DNA of 64,000 nt, taken from the NCBI RefSeq assembly GCF_007570825.1, contig NZ_SUNB01000007.1:124001-188000 (forward strand), written 5' to 3'. The notes below the pieces were generated by a model that saw nothing but the letters and a program-made list of their open reading frames with translations, was not told where the DNA came from and searched no databases. Source of the stretch: Pleionea sediminis. GTDB lineage: Bacteria; Pseudomonadota; Gammaproteobacteria; Enterobacterales; Kangiellaceae. Positions 55,644 to 64,000 of the stretch are shown one piece after another (the stretch's first letter is position 1; every line of letters starts with the position of its first letter). Made by a program: the position numbers and the translations under genes.

Positions 55644-55670
55644 AATTATCATGTTCACTCAAGTCTATTT

Positions 55671-55699
55671 AATGTAGCCGAAATTGATTCGGCTACATT
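55671..55699. terminator. Bidirectional hairpin terminator
   Basis: AATGTAGCCGAA pairs with TTCGGCTACATT, 12 bases with a five-base loop, between the convergent LKR-like gene and the CBS-domain gene. It has only short T-runs. Confidence 0.7.
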
Positions 55700-55714
55700 T
55701 CAAGTTGAAAATTA

Positions 55715-56290
55715 TCAATGATGTAATACGTTATCAACAATTTCTGCAAACGATCTTGGTTTATGTTTTCTGGGTATTGTGATTCCTACTTTATTTTCCA
55801 ACTCAGTTCGATCAATTAAACCTACGAGTTGTCTCTTGTCTTCATTGATTACGAGAAGATAATCGACATCCAAATGAGCGAGGTGAACTGCCAATTCTTC
55901 GCCTGATATTTCCTTAAATGTTTTTCCATCCACGCACAAAAGCTGTGATAGGGGAGTCATAATTTGACTAATAGTCATATCAGAACGAGGAATATTAGCT
56001 CGAGATGCTTGTTGTAATACTTTACGACTTTTTAACTGTTTTATAGATACAACCCCGAAAAGTTGACCTTCGGTATTCGTTACAAGACCAATGTGTGAGT
56101 GAGTACGGGAGAATATCAATAGCGCTTCATCCACTAATGTTTCAGGATCAATATTAACTGAGTCTACTAGATAAATGGGGTGTGTGAGATAGTCGTATAA
56201 ATTCTCTTTTGTTAAGAAATGATTCTCTTGCTTCTTTGTAAGGTTCAATTTTTCAAATGCTTTGGCATTAAATTTGACGTGCGTATTCAT
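55715..56290 (-). CDS. CBS-domain protein
   Basis: A 191-residue cytoplasmic protein with a pair of CBS domains (ALLIFSRTHSHIGLVTNTEG and LAVHLAHLDVDYLLVINEDK) that commonly bind adenine nucleotides. It has no other domain. The first 35 residues are charged and lack a recognisable motif. It is alone, convergent to the LKR-like gene. Ligand and role unknown. Confidence 0.75.
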   Translation of the reverse strand: MNTHVKFNAKAFEKLNLTKKQENHFLTKENLYDYLTHPIYLVDSVNIDPETLVDEALLIFSRTHSHIGLVTNTEGQLFGVVSIKQLKSRKVLQQASRANIPRSDMTISQIMTPLSQLLCVDGKTFKEISGEELAVHLAHLDVDYLLVINEDKRQLVGLIDRTELENKVGITIPRKHKPRSFAEIVDNVLHH

Positions 56291-56336
56291 AACATTTTTA
56301 CCTGTCTGATTGAGTTTAAAAGTTTTTGTTTGAAAG

Positions 56337-56618
56337 CTAAATTACAGGTAAAACAGGAGGAGCTCTTATTAATCCTGAGCAATCGTAGTGGTTCTTTAAT
56401 AGGAAATTTTGAGTAGGGCGAATTCCAACCGTGATAAAACAGTTTGTCGTCAATGGTTGGCTTGAGATAGATTGATCAAGGTCAGGGTTTTCAAATGAAT
56501 CATCTAAAGTAACGTCAGAGGCTTCGAAGATTTGTTGACTCACCAAGGTGTCAATCATTAAACCTTTCGGGCCTGAAGCACATATAATAAGAAGGAAAAC
56601 AGCAATTAATCTTAGCAT
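56337..56618 (-). CDS. Possible small secreted protein
   Basis: A 93-residue frame that begins with a hydrophobic signal-like stretch (MLRLIAVFLLIICASG). The rest is unremarkable, with two Cys. No ribosome binding site is visible at the ATG, so this may be spurious. It would be 46 bases upstream of the CBS gene, on the same strand. Confidence 0.35.
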   Translation of the reverse strand: MLRLIAVFLLIICASGPKGLMIDTLVSQQIFEASDVTLDDSFENPDLDQSISSQPLTTNCFITVGIRPTQNFLLKNHYDCSGLIRAPPVLPVI

Positions 56619-57006
56619 TGGGCTATTAATCTATTCTCACACCTTTCAATAATACGCCTGCTTGTTTTAAAATCAAATACCTATCTAGATTATATCGTCA
56701 CAAATTATTACGGGGGTATTAGTTAACATCAAACTGCGAAAGGAAAAAGATTAAAAATAAAGTGTTTTAAGAGTGTATTATTATATTGAGAGTTCAGCTA
56801 GAAGCTGTTTTAGTGGGCGAGACTTGCTCTTTATGGATGGACTCTTTTGTAATAATCGCTATTCGACAGGAAATAAAGTTTCGTTATCAAAAGTTAGTAT
56901 GATTAAGTTTAAGTTGAAACTTTACTTAAATAAGACATCATTTTATTTTTCTTAGGTTGTGGAGCCTTACGGAAAGACTCCAATAGACTAGGCGAAATGT
57001 AATCTA
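56619..57006. other. 388-base AT-rich intergenic stretch
   Basis: No gene with support. A 60-residue frame at 56773-56955 has no ribosome binding site and looks random. No clear terminator or promoter seen. Confidence 0.4.
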
Positions 57007-58227
57007 TTAAAAACAAAGCCATGCGGATGGTGTTCGTTTACACTTACCAAAATTGAATGTAACGCTAACTGTAAAACGAGCTTCTTCGAGCAATGGTGGC
57101 GGCTTAGGTAAGTCAGATAAGTTACTTAATTCATCAATAACCACTTTCGCCATTCTATCTCCGTGAGGATTATCGTCTAAAGTAACGGAGCGAACGTCGC
57201 CGTTTTTATTTAAGCTCACTGAAGCCACTAAGTCTTCTCGACCAATTCTACGCATTTTAAGTGGTGGTCGAATGTTTGCTTTTTTAACGATACTGTCTTT
57301 CAGCTCTTCAAGATATTCATTCTGGAGCTCCCGCAGCAATGAATTCATAGCTTCTGTCCGTGCAGAACCCTTGTTTTCCTTTGGCTTTGCTGTGACTTGT
57401 TTCTTTACTTGAGGTGTTGTTTTAGCAATTTGCTTGGGTGGATCTTTCTTAACTGGTTTCTTCACTGGCTTATTCACAGTTTTATTAACCGGCTTTGACG
57501 CGACCTGTTTTTTCTTTGGTTGTTCTTTTTTAGTGTTAGAGCTTGTCTTCTTGGTGACTTCTCGTTTCACTGGCTTGGGCTTTTCGGTCGTGTCAGATTG
57601 AGCAATCTGCTTTTCATTTGTATCTGGTTTCAAAGTCGGTAAGGACTTTGCCCATCTGGAGCGGCGTGAGTCGAGCTCGAGTCGGTTAAACTTCTTTAGC
57701 GCATCTTTGTTTGGCTCTGCAATAAGTTGCTTTATAAAAGTTTCTGAATTAAGGGTGTTGCCAACCCAACTGTTCATTAAAACATTAAAGAATCCTTGTT
57801 GCTGAAACTCAGCGACGACGGCATTATTGATCATGATTATCACGGGTTTCGACGGTTCGTAGACCACTTGAATACGGTCACCTTTCTTATACTCTTGTCG
57901 AATTAATTCGACCAACTGACGAATATCGGCAATATGATGCGACAAAAATTCTCGGTCGTTGTTGGCAACAATTCGCTCAAGGAAAATCCGCGAGAAAGTA
58001 CGAGAGGACAAGATATCATCGATAAATCGATACTCCATCATGCGAGCTTTCGTGTTATCTAATAGCTCAGGAGTGCTATTGGCCTTTGTGTCCATGTAGA
58101 TTGCAGCGTAATAAATAGGAGTGGAAAGTTTTTCAAACCGCGCAAGTGCTTGTAGATCGCTCTGCTTCGCCCAAGTTAAATGAGCGTAACCAATTGAAAA
58201 TATGAGAATTAAGAGCTTTTTAAACAT
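57007..58227 (-). CDS. Chalcone-isomerase-like / TonB-like fusion protein
   Basis: A 406-residue exported protein with a signal peptide (FKKLLILIFSIGYAHLTWA). Residues about 25-185 match the bacterial chalcone-isomerase-like family (IYYAAIYMD, MEYRFIDDILSSRTFSR). A Lys/Pro/Thr-rich linker (about 195-295) follows, and the C-terminal 100 residues are TonB-C-like (VASVSLNKNGDVRSVTL). The basic, Lys/Pro-rich linker resembles TonB's periplasm-spanning linker. The combination is unusual and its role is unknown. There is no membrane anchor apart from the signal. Confidence 0.7.
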   Translation of the reverse strand: MFKKLLILIFSIGYAHLTWAKQSDLQALARFEKLSTPIYYAAIYMDTKANSTPELLDNTKARMMEYRFIDDILSSRTFSRIFLERIVANNDREFLSHHIADIRQLVELIRQEYKKGDRIQVVYEPSKPVIIMINNAVVAEFQQQGFFNVLMNSWVGNTLNSETFIKQLIAEPNKDALKKFNRLELDSRRSRWAKSLPTLKPDTNEKQIAQSDTTEKPKPVKREVTKKTSSNTKKEQPKKKQVASKPVNKTVNKPVKKPVKKDPPKQIAKTTPQVKKQVTAKPKENKGSARTEAMNSLLRELQNEYLEELKDSIVKKANIRPPLKMRRIGREDLVASVSLNKNGDVRSVTLDDNPHGDRMAKVVIDELSNLSDLPKPPPLLEEARFTVSVTFNFGKCKRTPSAWLCF

Positions 58228-58595
58228 TTAAAGTATATACAAGTCAGATCTGGGCGCAAATTATACAAAAATAAATATCAAATTGAAATAATAGAGGCTG
58301 TCAGTAAATTGGTAATAATTACTTTCGAGTTCATTGAACCATCAGTTGGAGTATAGGTCGACACGCCAGCTTAAACCACAGCTTAATAATTAGCACCGAA
58401 AAACTCCTCATAAATTAGATAGGTATCGCAAGTCTGAAATAAAGAGCAGCGATTAACTTACGACTCACTTATGGAATGGCCAATGTCGCACATTAATAAC
58501 CAATGAGTACTTAATGCAGATTTTCATTCTTTTAATAAACTTTGAGGACATTAATTGAAGTCGTTGCGAGCTTGTAAATAATTGCAGGAGTTCTC
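58228..58595. other. 368-base intergenic stretch
   Basis: AT-rich divergent region between the fusion-protein gene and the next secreted-protein gene. No convincing promoter or RNA seen; AGGAG lies before the ATG at 58596. Confidence 0.45.
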
Positions 58596-58952
58596 ATGAA
58601 ATTTATCACTTTGGCATTTTCGATTCTTTTTGCGTTCGGTGCGCTGCCTATGATGGCAAAAGACAATGTTGCAGTTCAAACCAAGGGCAAATTATGCTTT
58701 TACGCTAAAACAGATAATGTAAAAGGATTTGTAGGCGTATTAGCGTCAAAAAGCATTCGATTGCACTCGACTTATCGTGATGTCTATTGTGCACCCGACG
58801 GTAAGTTTAAAGGCGGAAGCTTACTGAGTGCTGCTGATCACTTTGAATCTAAGCAGGTGTTTAATAACCTTCTTTATAATTTATCTGTCGAGGATATATT
58901 CTGGGAATTCCCAAAAAGTAAAGGCGAGCGAATTATGGCAGCTCGTGATTAA
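58596..58952 (+). CDS. Small secreted protein, possibly DUF3718-like
   Basis: A 118-residue protein with signal peptide (FITLAFSILFAFGALPMMA) and two cysteines (LCFYAK and YCAPDG) that could form a disulfide. The CAPDG...SLLSAADHF segment has a look of DUF3718, a family of small exported proteins in marine gammaproteobacteria; I am not certain. AGGAG precedes the ATG. Confidence 0.65.
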   Translation: MKFITLAFSILFAFGALPMMAKDNVAVQTKGKLCFYAKTDNVKGFVGVLASKSIRLHSTYRDVYCAPDGKFKGGSLLSAADHFESKQVFNNLLYNLSVEDIFWEFPKSKGERIMAARD

Positions 58953-58960
58953 TTTTGCAT

Positions 58961-59027
58961 TTTTGAGTTTATGAGGGAGTGATTCATGGTAGTACCTCGA
59001 AAATACCGCTTCCTCAATAACTCAAAA
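58961..59027. repeat. Imperfect 16-base inverted repeat
   Basis: TTTTGAGTTTATGAGG (58961-58976) and CCTCAATAACTCAAAA (59012-59027) match at 14 of 16 positions around 35 bases that include GGTAGTACC. It is eight bases after the previous stop. It could be a long terminator hairpin or a small repeat element. Confidence 0.55.
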
Positions 59028-59151
59028 CGAAACATGATTAAAAGAAAAAAATAGGAGCTACTCAAATCCGTGAAAAAGGATTGAGATACTCAAAATAACA
59101 CTTCCGAAAGAGTATCGAGCAAAAAAGTGTATCAACCTGATCCAATTTTCA

Positions 59152-60237
59152 TTAAATCAATGGTAATTGAGTTGGTAATTCATTTCTGAAATGTTCTGTT
59201 GATAAATGATCTTTACCTTCTTTATTCATAGAGAATTTTTTACAAGCAAGTTTAAAACGAGCGTTAAAAATCTGAGAAAATATACCACACCCTGTCATTC
59301 GTTTTCCAAATTCACTTTTGTTGAGTTGTCCGCCTCTAAGATCTCTAATGTAACTTAATACTTTGTCTTTGCGATAAGGAAAGTGTAATTCAAGCCAGTC
59401 GGTGAAAATCGTTTTTAGCTCATGGGGCAAGCGCAGCATGATATAGCTAATATTCTCGACACCATTGGCTTTAACCGCACGTACGATTTTTTCAATTTCA
59501 TGGTCGTTTATACCTGGAATAATAGGGGCGATTAGTGCGTGAACAGGGACTTTGATATCAGAGAGTTCCTTCATTATTTTTAAACGCGACTTTGGCGAAG
59601 CTGCTCTTGGCTCCATAATAGTTTTTAAATGATTGTTTAATGTTGTAATACTAATACCAACGGAAATAAGATTATGGGCATTCAGTTCCTTGATAATATC
59701 AAGATCTCTCAAAACAAGGTTACTTTTTGTTAATAGATGAACGGGATGCCGGAATTCTAACAATACTTCGAGCAGAGCTCGAGTGAGTTGAAGCTTTTCT
59801 TCTATCGGTTGATAGGCATCAGTATTAACACCCAATGCGATGGGCTTACATTGATAATTTGGATTATTTAATTTTTTCTTTAGTTCTGCAACGGCATTCG
59901 ATTTATAGATAATGTTTGTTTCAAAGTCTAATCCAGGAGAAAGATCCCAATAAGCATGGGAAGGTCTGGCGAAACAATAAATACAGCCATGTTCGCACCC
60001 CCGGTAGGGATTAATACTATGTTCAAATGGTACGTCGGGTGATTGGTTTGTACTAATAATACTCCGGCACTGTTCTTCAATGTACTCAGTTTTAATCCTT
60101 GTTTGTGCTTGAGAAGACTCAACTGGAATAGTACGTAGATTGGAAAAGCGATGATGATAGTTGAGTTGACTACCACGACTTTTATCTTGTTTGAGTAGTG
60201 AATGATCAATCGATACTTCATTTGAGTGAGAAAGCAT
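59152..60237 (-). CDS. PA0069-family radical SAM protein
   Basis: A 361-residue radical SAM protein with the cluster motif CEHGCIYC (CX3CX2C) in NPYRGCEHGCIYCFARP and the GxT-like GISITT. The family is related to spore photoproduct lyase-like proteins; no role is established. AGGAAAA precedes the ATG. It has no partner genes nearby. Confidence 0.8.
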   Translation of the reverse strand: MLSHSNEVSIDHSLLKQDKSRGSQLNYHHRFSNLRTIPVESSQAQTRIKTEYIEEQCRSIISTNQSPDVPFEHSINPYRGCEHGCIYCFARPSHAYWDLSPGLDFETNIIYKSNAVAELKKKLNNPNYQCKPIALGVNTDAYQPIEEKLQLTRALLEVLLEFRHPVHLLTKSNLVLRDLDIIKELNAHNLISVGISITTLNNHLKTIMEPRAASPKSRLKIMKELSDIKVPVHALIAPIIPGINDHEIEKIVRAVKANGVENISYIMLRLPHELKTIFTDWLELHFPYRKDKVLSYIRDLRGGQLNKSEFGKRMTGCGIFSQIFNARFKLACKKFSMNKEGKDHLSTEHFRNELPTQLPLI

Positions 60238-60416
60238 AGAATTTTCCTCGAGTTACGAGGCAGGGGATCTTTACTGTACATCAGAATGGCTACTTATGCA
60301 AGTAGTTGTTTGGCAGATCGTAAAAGGGTTTTTTAATTAATAGGAGGAAGATATTGGTTAACTTGGAAATCTCGAACTAAGATATTTGTAGGTATAACTT
60401 TTTGGGCAAATGAATT

Positions 60417-62366
60417 ATGACGGCATTCTCTTCATTGGTGCCATTCAAACAATTGAATGATTCAGACGTTGTCTGCTGTTTGATGGATAATTCCATTGAA
60501 GAATCCCATCTTTTGGGGATTAATTATGTTGACCAAGCCATCAATCTACAATCTCATCCTATTCCTTTTAATGCTCTAAAATACATGATTGTCAATGAAG
60601 CTGTTATTGAAAATTATGAAGAGTACGTAAGAAGTTTAAATAATGGGAAAGAAGAACCAAACCTTAATCATTTTCGATTCAAATTTAGCGATGGTTCAGT
60701 TAAAGAGGGACTTGCGGTTCATTGCGAGCTGGATCGGAATCTATGGCACATCCTGAGGTATCATCAAGGGCATGTCTACTACGTTGTTATTCCATCGATT
60801 CACGTTTCAAATCATGAAATTTGGCCGGCAAAAACGACGAAACTATTTAACTCCTCAACCAGCCAATGGATTGATAATGCAAAAAATCTTGACCAAATAA
60901 AGATCGATGAGCACTTGATAGAACAGTTTCCATCTGAAATTTTAAACCAATTAAACGCATTACCATTGTTTGAACGTGATGGCGCTGTTTATGTCGCGTT
61001 ACCCGAAAAGCCAAGAGAAGATGCACTTCAGGTGTTAAGTTTTGTCGCGGGTAAGACAATCGAACCAGTAAGCTTTAATGCCAAAAAGATTCGCGCTAAG
61101 TTAGAGAACTATATTCAAAGTCAAAATGAGCTTGATGCATTAAGTGAACTGGAGGAGAAAGGCGCGTTAAAAAATGAACTAACGGTCAATGATATTGAGC
61201 GTTTGGGACAGCAAAAAGGTGTGAAGCGGTTGTTGCATCAAATCATTTTTGATGCAATTGAACAAGGTGCTTCAGACATTCACTGTCATCCACGAAAGCA
61301 ATGTTTCGAAATTATGTTTCGTGTTGATGGTGAGCTAAGGTCCGTTAGAAAATTAAATCAATCATTGAAGTACGCTTTGGTGAGTCGAATTAAAATATTA
61401 GGCGGTATGAACATCGCGGAGCATCGTTTACCACAAGACGGACGAATAGAAATATCCCACCATGGTAAAAATGTTGATTTAAGAATATCAGTAATGCCGA
61501 CAGTTTTTGGTGAGAGCGTTGTTATTCGGTTATTAGATAGTTCAAAAAGTGTTTTGAATATTCAGGAACTGGGATTTGATAGTGCCGATCAACAAAAACT
61601 CGTTCATTTGCTCCATGCCAGTTTTGGGATATTTCTGGTAACGGGTCCAACAGGCTCAGGAAAATCAACCACTCTGTATGCAGCCATTAAATCTTTAATA
61701 GACGAAGGACCGCACATAATTACGATCGAGGAACCAGTTGAGTATCAAATTGACGGTGTGACACAAATTCCGGTTAATCATAAAGTTGGTTATACGTTTG
61801 CCAGAGCATTAAGGAATATACTCAGGCACGATCCTGACGTTATTATGTTGGGAGAAATTCGCGACGAAGAAACGGCAAAAATAGCCATTGAAAGCGCGTT
61901 AACAGGGCATCTTGTATTGAGTACGCTGCATACTAACACGGCTGCAGCAACGGTAACTCGATTGCTGGAAATTGGTATTGAGCCTTATTTATTAAAAGAT
62001 GCACTGATAGGCGTGTTATCACAAAGGTTAGTGAAAAAGATTTGCAAACATTGTAAGCACGAAGCCGAGGTTCCTGGCGCAATTCGTACAGCGATAGGTG
62101 CTGATGAGCATACTCAATTTTTTGAGGGAGCGGGGTGTAAACAGTGTCGAGGTACAGGTGTTTCTGGCCGTATTGCCGTTTATGAACTTTTAGTTATGAG
62201 TGAGCAATTGAAAGAGTCGGTTGAAAACCAGGAGAGCACTACTGTTCTCGAGAAGCTAGCGATAGGCGAGGGAATGATTCCTCTCTCGAGTCAGGCTTTC
62301 AACTTGGCGAAAGAAGGCATTATTTCTGCAAAAGAAGCCTATCGTGTGCGAGCAAATTCTTCATAA
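60417..62366 (+). CDS. Orphan GspE/PilB-type secretion or pilus ATPase
   Basis: A 649-residue ATPase. The core (about 260-640) has Walker A GPTGSGKST (Lys416), the Asp box, Walker B LGEIRDEETAKIA, His box STLHTNTAAA and the CX2C pair (CKHC, CKQC) for zinc. A degenerate MshEN/GspE-N-like segment lies around 165-235. Residues 1-165 are a domain I do not recognise, in place of the usual N-terminus. No other pilus or secretion gene is next to it. It could drive type IV pilus or type II secretion proteins encoded elsewhere. Confidence 0.88.
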   Translation: MTAFSSLVPFKQLNDSDVVCCLMDNSIEESHLLGINYVDQAINLQSHPIPFNALKYMIVNEAVIENYEEYVRSLNNGKEEPNLNHFRFKFSDGSVKEGLAVHCELDRNLWHILRYHQGHVYYVVIPSIHVSNHEIWPAKTTKLFNSSTSQWIDNAKNLDQIKIDEHLIEQFPSEILNQLNALPLFERDGAVYVALPEKPREDALQVLSFVAGKTIEPVSFNAKKIRAKLENYIQSQNELDALSELEEKGALKNELTVNDIERLGQQKGVKRLLHQIIFDAIEQGASDIHCHPRKQCFEIMFRVDGELRSVRKLNQSLKYALVSRIKILGGMNIAEHRLPQDGRIEISHHGKNVDLRISVMPTVFGESVVIRLLDSSKSVLNIQELGFDSADQQKLVHLLHASFGIFLVTGPTGSGKSTTLYAAIKSLIDEGPHIITIEEPVEYQIDGVTQIPVNHKVGYTFARALRNILRHDPDVIMLGEIRDEETAKIAIESALTGHLVLSTLHTNTAAATVTRLLEIGIEPYLLKDALIGVLSQRLVKKICKHCKHEAEVPGAIRTAIGADEHTQFFEGAGCKQCRGTGVSGRIAVYELLVMSEQLKESVENQESTTVLEKLAIGEGMIPLSSQAFNLAKEGIISAKEAYRVRANSS

Positions 62367-62408
62367 CAAGTTAATTACCACAGCTTTATCACAAAAAATA
62401 CAGCTCGA

Positions 62409-62795
62409 TCAAAGTCCAGTGAAGAGTAAGCCGATTGACGCAAAAAAGCCAATGGACCAGGCAATAGAGCGAAACTTGTCAAAATCGTAGTAATAAAACA
62501 CGACATAAAGTAGACGAGATACTATAAAAGAAAGACAGAGAATCGGAATTATCTCAGCAGCTGGATTAACAATGCCAGCAAAAGCAGCACCTGCCGTAAA
62601 AATAGATAACGCTTCAAACGAGTTTTCATGAGCGCCCATCGCACGTCGTCCAAAACCCGATAGTTGTCGTTCTTGTGTTCGGGGGTCTCGATTATCGTAA
62701 TGACCAAATTGACGTTTCATAGCTATCGCGACAGGAAGCTTTGTGATCACGGTCATTATTATTGAAAAGAATACAGTCCAAATTAGGAATGTCAT
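62409..62795 (-). CDS. MAPEG family membrane protein
   Basis: A 128-residue inner-membrane protein with four membrane segments and the MAPEG pattern RRAMGAHENSFEALSIF. Bacterial members are often of unknown function. I chose ATG 62795, with GAAG nine bases upstream; GTG at 62804 is the alternative. Confidence 0.85.
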   Translation of the reverse strand: MTFLIWTVFFSIIMTVITKLPVAIAMKRQFGHYDNRDPRTQERQLSGFGRRAMGAHENSFEALSIFTAGAAFAGIVNPAAEIIPILCLSFIVSRLLYVVFYYYDFDKFRSIAWSIGFFASIGLLFTGL

Positions 62796-62878
62796 TTTAA
62801 GCACGCTTCATTTGTTTTTTGTAATAGTACGATTGTATGAAGAACTTGGAGCGAAAATACCTGGCGTGAACAGACAAA

Positions 62879-63892
62879 CTATTGCGTCATTTCACCCCGA
62901 AGGCTTATCTGCATTTTCTTAGCGATTTCATTTCGGGATAATCCCAAACTGAATAAGTAATATAGCTTGGTTAACGCGGCTTCCGTTGTCATATCAAAGC
63001 CACTGATAACTCCACACTGACTTAAGCGATTACCCGTCTCATAGCCTTGCATGTCGACTCGGCCTCGATAGCATTGTGAAATGTTAATAACGATAACGCC
63101 GCGTTTAGTTGCTTTTTCTATTACCTTTAAAAAGGCTTTATCATTTGAAGGCGCATTGCCCATACCGTAAGTTTGTAAAATTAATCCTTTGATCGGATCA
63201 ATTAAAAGATTATCGAGCATTTGCGCTGACATACCAGGAAAAATACTAACCACCGCGATTTCAGGTGGTTCGATTTTTCGCACGTTAAAAGGGCGAGTAT
63301 TAGCCTTAATGAGTAACGTCTCATCAATATCGATGGTCGTCCCTACTTTTGCAAGAGGTGGAAAATTCGGTGAGCCAAATGCGTGAAAATTTGTCGCATC
63401 AATTTTTTGTGCACGATTACCACGATACAGTCGATCATGGAAAAATAAACAGACTTCAGGAATGTGGTAACTGGCCGCTAGAATAACGGAAGTAATCAAG
63501 TTATCTCGACCATCGCTCCGTAATTCCCCAAATGGAATTTGCGAACCTGTAACAATCACGGGTTTATCGAGATCTTCGAGCATAAAAGATAAAGCCGAAG
63601 CGGTGTAAGCCATGGTGTCGGTACCGTGTAAAATGACAAAACCATCAAACTCGTGATAACGAGATTTGATGTCTTCTGCGATGTCAAACCAGTCGTGAGG
63701 AGTGATATTAGAAGAGTCAATTAAATTTGGATATTCGTGAATTTCATAGTGTGGCATATCTTCTCGGTTTAAATCTGCCAAGTGTTTGAGCTCTTGCGTG
63801 AGATAACCCGCTTCGGGAGCAAACCCATTGGCAGTTTTTTTCATTCCAATGGTGCCGCCGGTGTAGGCGATATAAACCGAACGTTGTGACAT
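62879..63892 (-). CDS. ansA: Type I asparaginase (AnsA)
   Basis: Cytoplasmic L-asparaginase: catalytic Thr in YTGGTIGM near the N-terminus and HGTDTMAYTA, and the conserved Lys/Asp after them. 337 residues with no signal fits AnsA rather than the periplasmic type II enzyme. It is the first gene of its stretch; no partner in the window. Confidence 0.93.
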   Translation of the reverse strand: MSQRSVYIAYTGGTIGMKKTANGFAPEAGYLTQELKHLADLNREDMPHYEIHEYPNLIDSSNITPHDWFDIAEDIKSRYHEFDGFVILHGTDTMAYTASALSFMLEDLDKPVIVTGSQIPFGELRSDGRDNLITSVILAASYHIPEVCLFFHDRLYRGNRAQKIDATNFHAFGSPNFPPLAKVGTTIDIDETLLIKANTRPFNVRKIEPPEIAVVSIFPGMSAQMLDNLLIDPIKGLILQTYGMGNAPSNDKAFLKVIEKATKRGVIVINISQCYRGRVDMQGYETGNRLSQCGVISGFDMTTEAALTKLYYLFSLGLSRNEIAKKMQISLRGEMTQ

Positions 63893-63920
63893 AAACTTAA
63901 ACTCTTTTGTTATAGCAAAA

Positions 63921-63948
63921 AAAAGCGAGCCCTTAAGCTCGCTTTTTA
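63921..63948. terminator. Bidirectional Rho-independent terminator
   Basis: GCGAGC and GCTCGC (with A/T extension on both sides) flank a six-base loop and have A-run and T-run on either side. It most likely ends a minus-strand gene beyond the right edge. An open minus-strand frame ends with a TAA at 63967-63969 (last residues HCNCVVE), which could be that gene's end. Confidence 0.8.
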
Positions 63949-63966
63949 TTTTAGTTGAAAGACACC

Positions 63967-64000
63967 TTACTCAACAACACAATTACAATGAATGTATGCG
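63967..64000 (-). CDS. Possible C-terminal end of a gene beyond the right edge
   Basis: Ten codons (AYIHCNCVVE) and a stop on the minus strand just upstream of the terminator at 63921-63948. Too short to identify. Confidence 0.2.
   Translation of the reverse strand, partial: AYIHCNCVVE

Noticed and set aside
56773-56955. 60-residue open frame on the + strand
   Set aside because: No ribosome binding site, random composition, AT-rich surroundings.
1-64000. CRISPR arrays, insertion sequences, prophage, rRNA
   Set aside because: No regularly spaced direct repeats, no transposase or phage-like protein, and no rRNA sequence seen.

Overview
The window reads as chromosomal DNA of a motile, Gram-negative gammaproteobacterium, probably marine (my best guess is Oceanospirillales/Kangiellaceae-like, by inference only). 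The reasons are the Pseudomonas/Vibrio-type flagellar-chemotaxis gene order (flhA-flhF-fleN-fliA-cheYZAB-motCD-parC-parP-cheW-fipA), the fimV-truA-accD-folC-dedD-cvpA-purF block, the csiV-mfd pair, moderate to low GC and many outer-membrane or periplasmic products. I see no IS element, phage gene, CRISPR array or rRNA.

Region by region. 1-13.5 kb (+): end of the polar flagellum and chemotaxis operon, including the polar-localisation factors FlhF, FleN, ParC, ParP and FipA. CheA has three copies of an acidic 17-18-residue motif where a P2 domain would be expected. 13.6-23.5 kb (+): asd, the polar landmark fimV/hubP, then truA-accD-folC-dedD-cvpA-purF. 23.5-29.1 kb (+): a PlsC-like acyltransferase, a large beta-propeller sensor with a degenerate GGDEF domain, and gamma-glutamyltransferase, all overlapping or abutting. 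29.1-34.3 kb (-): a ZIP-like metal transporter, a sensor kinase, an NtrC-type sigma-54 activator, an exported protein of unknown function and an unknown lipoprotein. I read near-consensus sigma-54 promoter sequences in front of the kinase gene and the exported-protein gene, so this looks like a Zra-like envelope or metal-stress circuit with an unfamiliar effector. 34.3-38.2 kb (-): FAD-dependent 2-hydroxyacid dehydrogenase and a penicillin-acylase-family enzyme. 38.5-42.2 kb: tRNA-Val, gltX, an exported methyltransferase-like protein and an M23 peptidase. 42.3-55.6 kb: amino-acid catabolism (leucine dehydrogenase, ALDH7-type aminoadipate-semialdehyde dehydrogenase, a saccharopine/lysine dehydrogenase, an LKR-like saccharopine-forming enzyme), interspersed with a gamma carbonic anhydrase, a small EF-hand protein, csiV-mfd, an unknown 439-residue protein and yeaC. 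55.7-64 kb: CBS protein, a chalcone-isomerase-like/TonB-like fusion, small secreted proteins, a radical SAM protein, an orphan GspE/PilB-type ATPase, a MAPEG protein and ansA.

How they work together. FimV/HubP, FipA, FlhF, FleN, ParC and ParP are the known or homologous parts that place one flagellum and the chemosensory array at a cell pole; CheA, CheW, CheY, CheZ, CheB and MotCD are the signalling and motor parts. The LKR-like, saccharopine dehydrogenase-like and ALDH7 enzymes together could convert lysine to 2-aminoadipate, and leucine dehydrogenase is a further amino-acid deaminating step beside them. All functional statements come from reading protein sequences without database searches.
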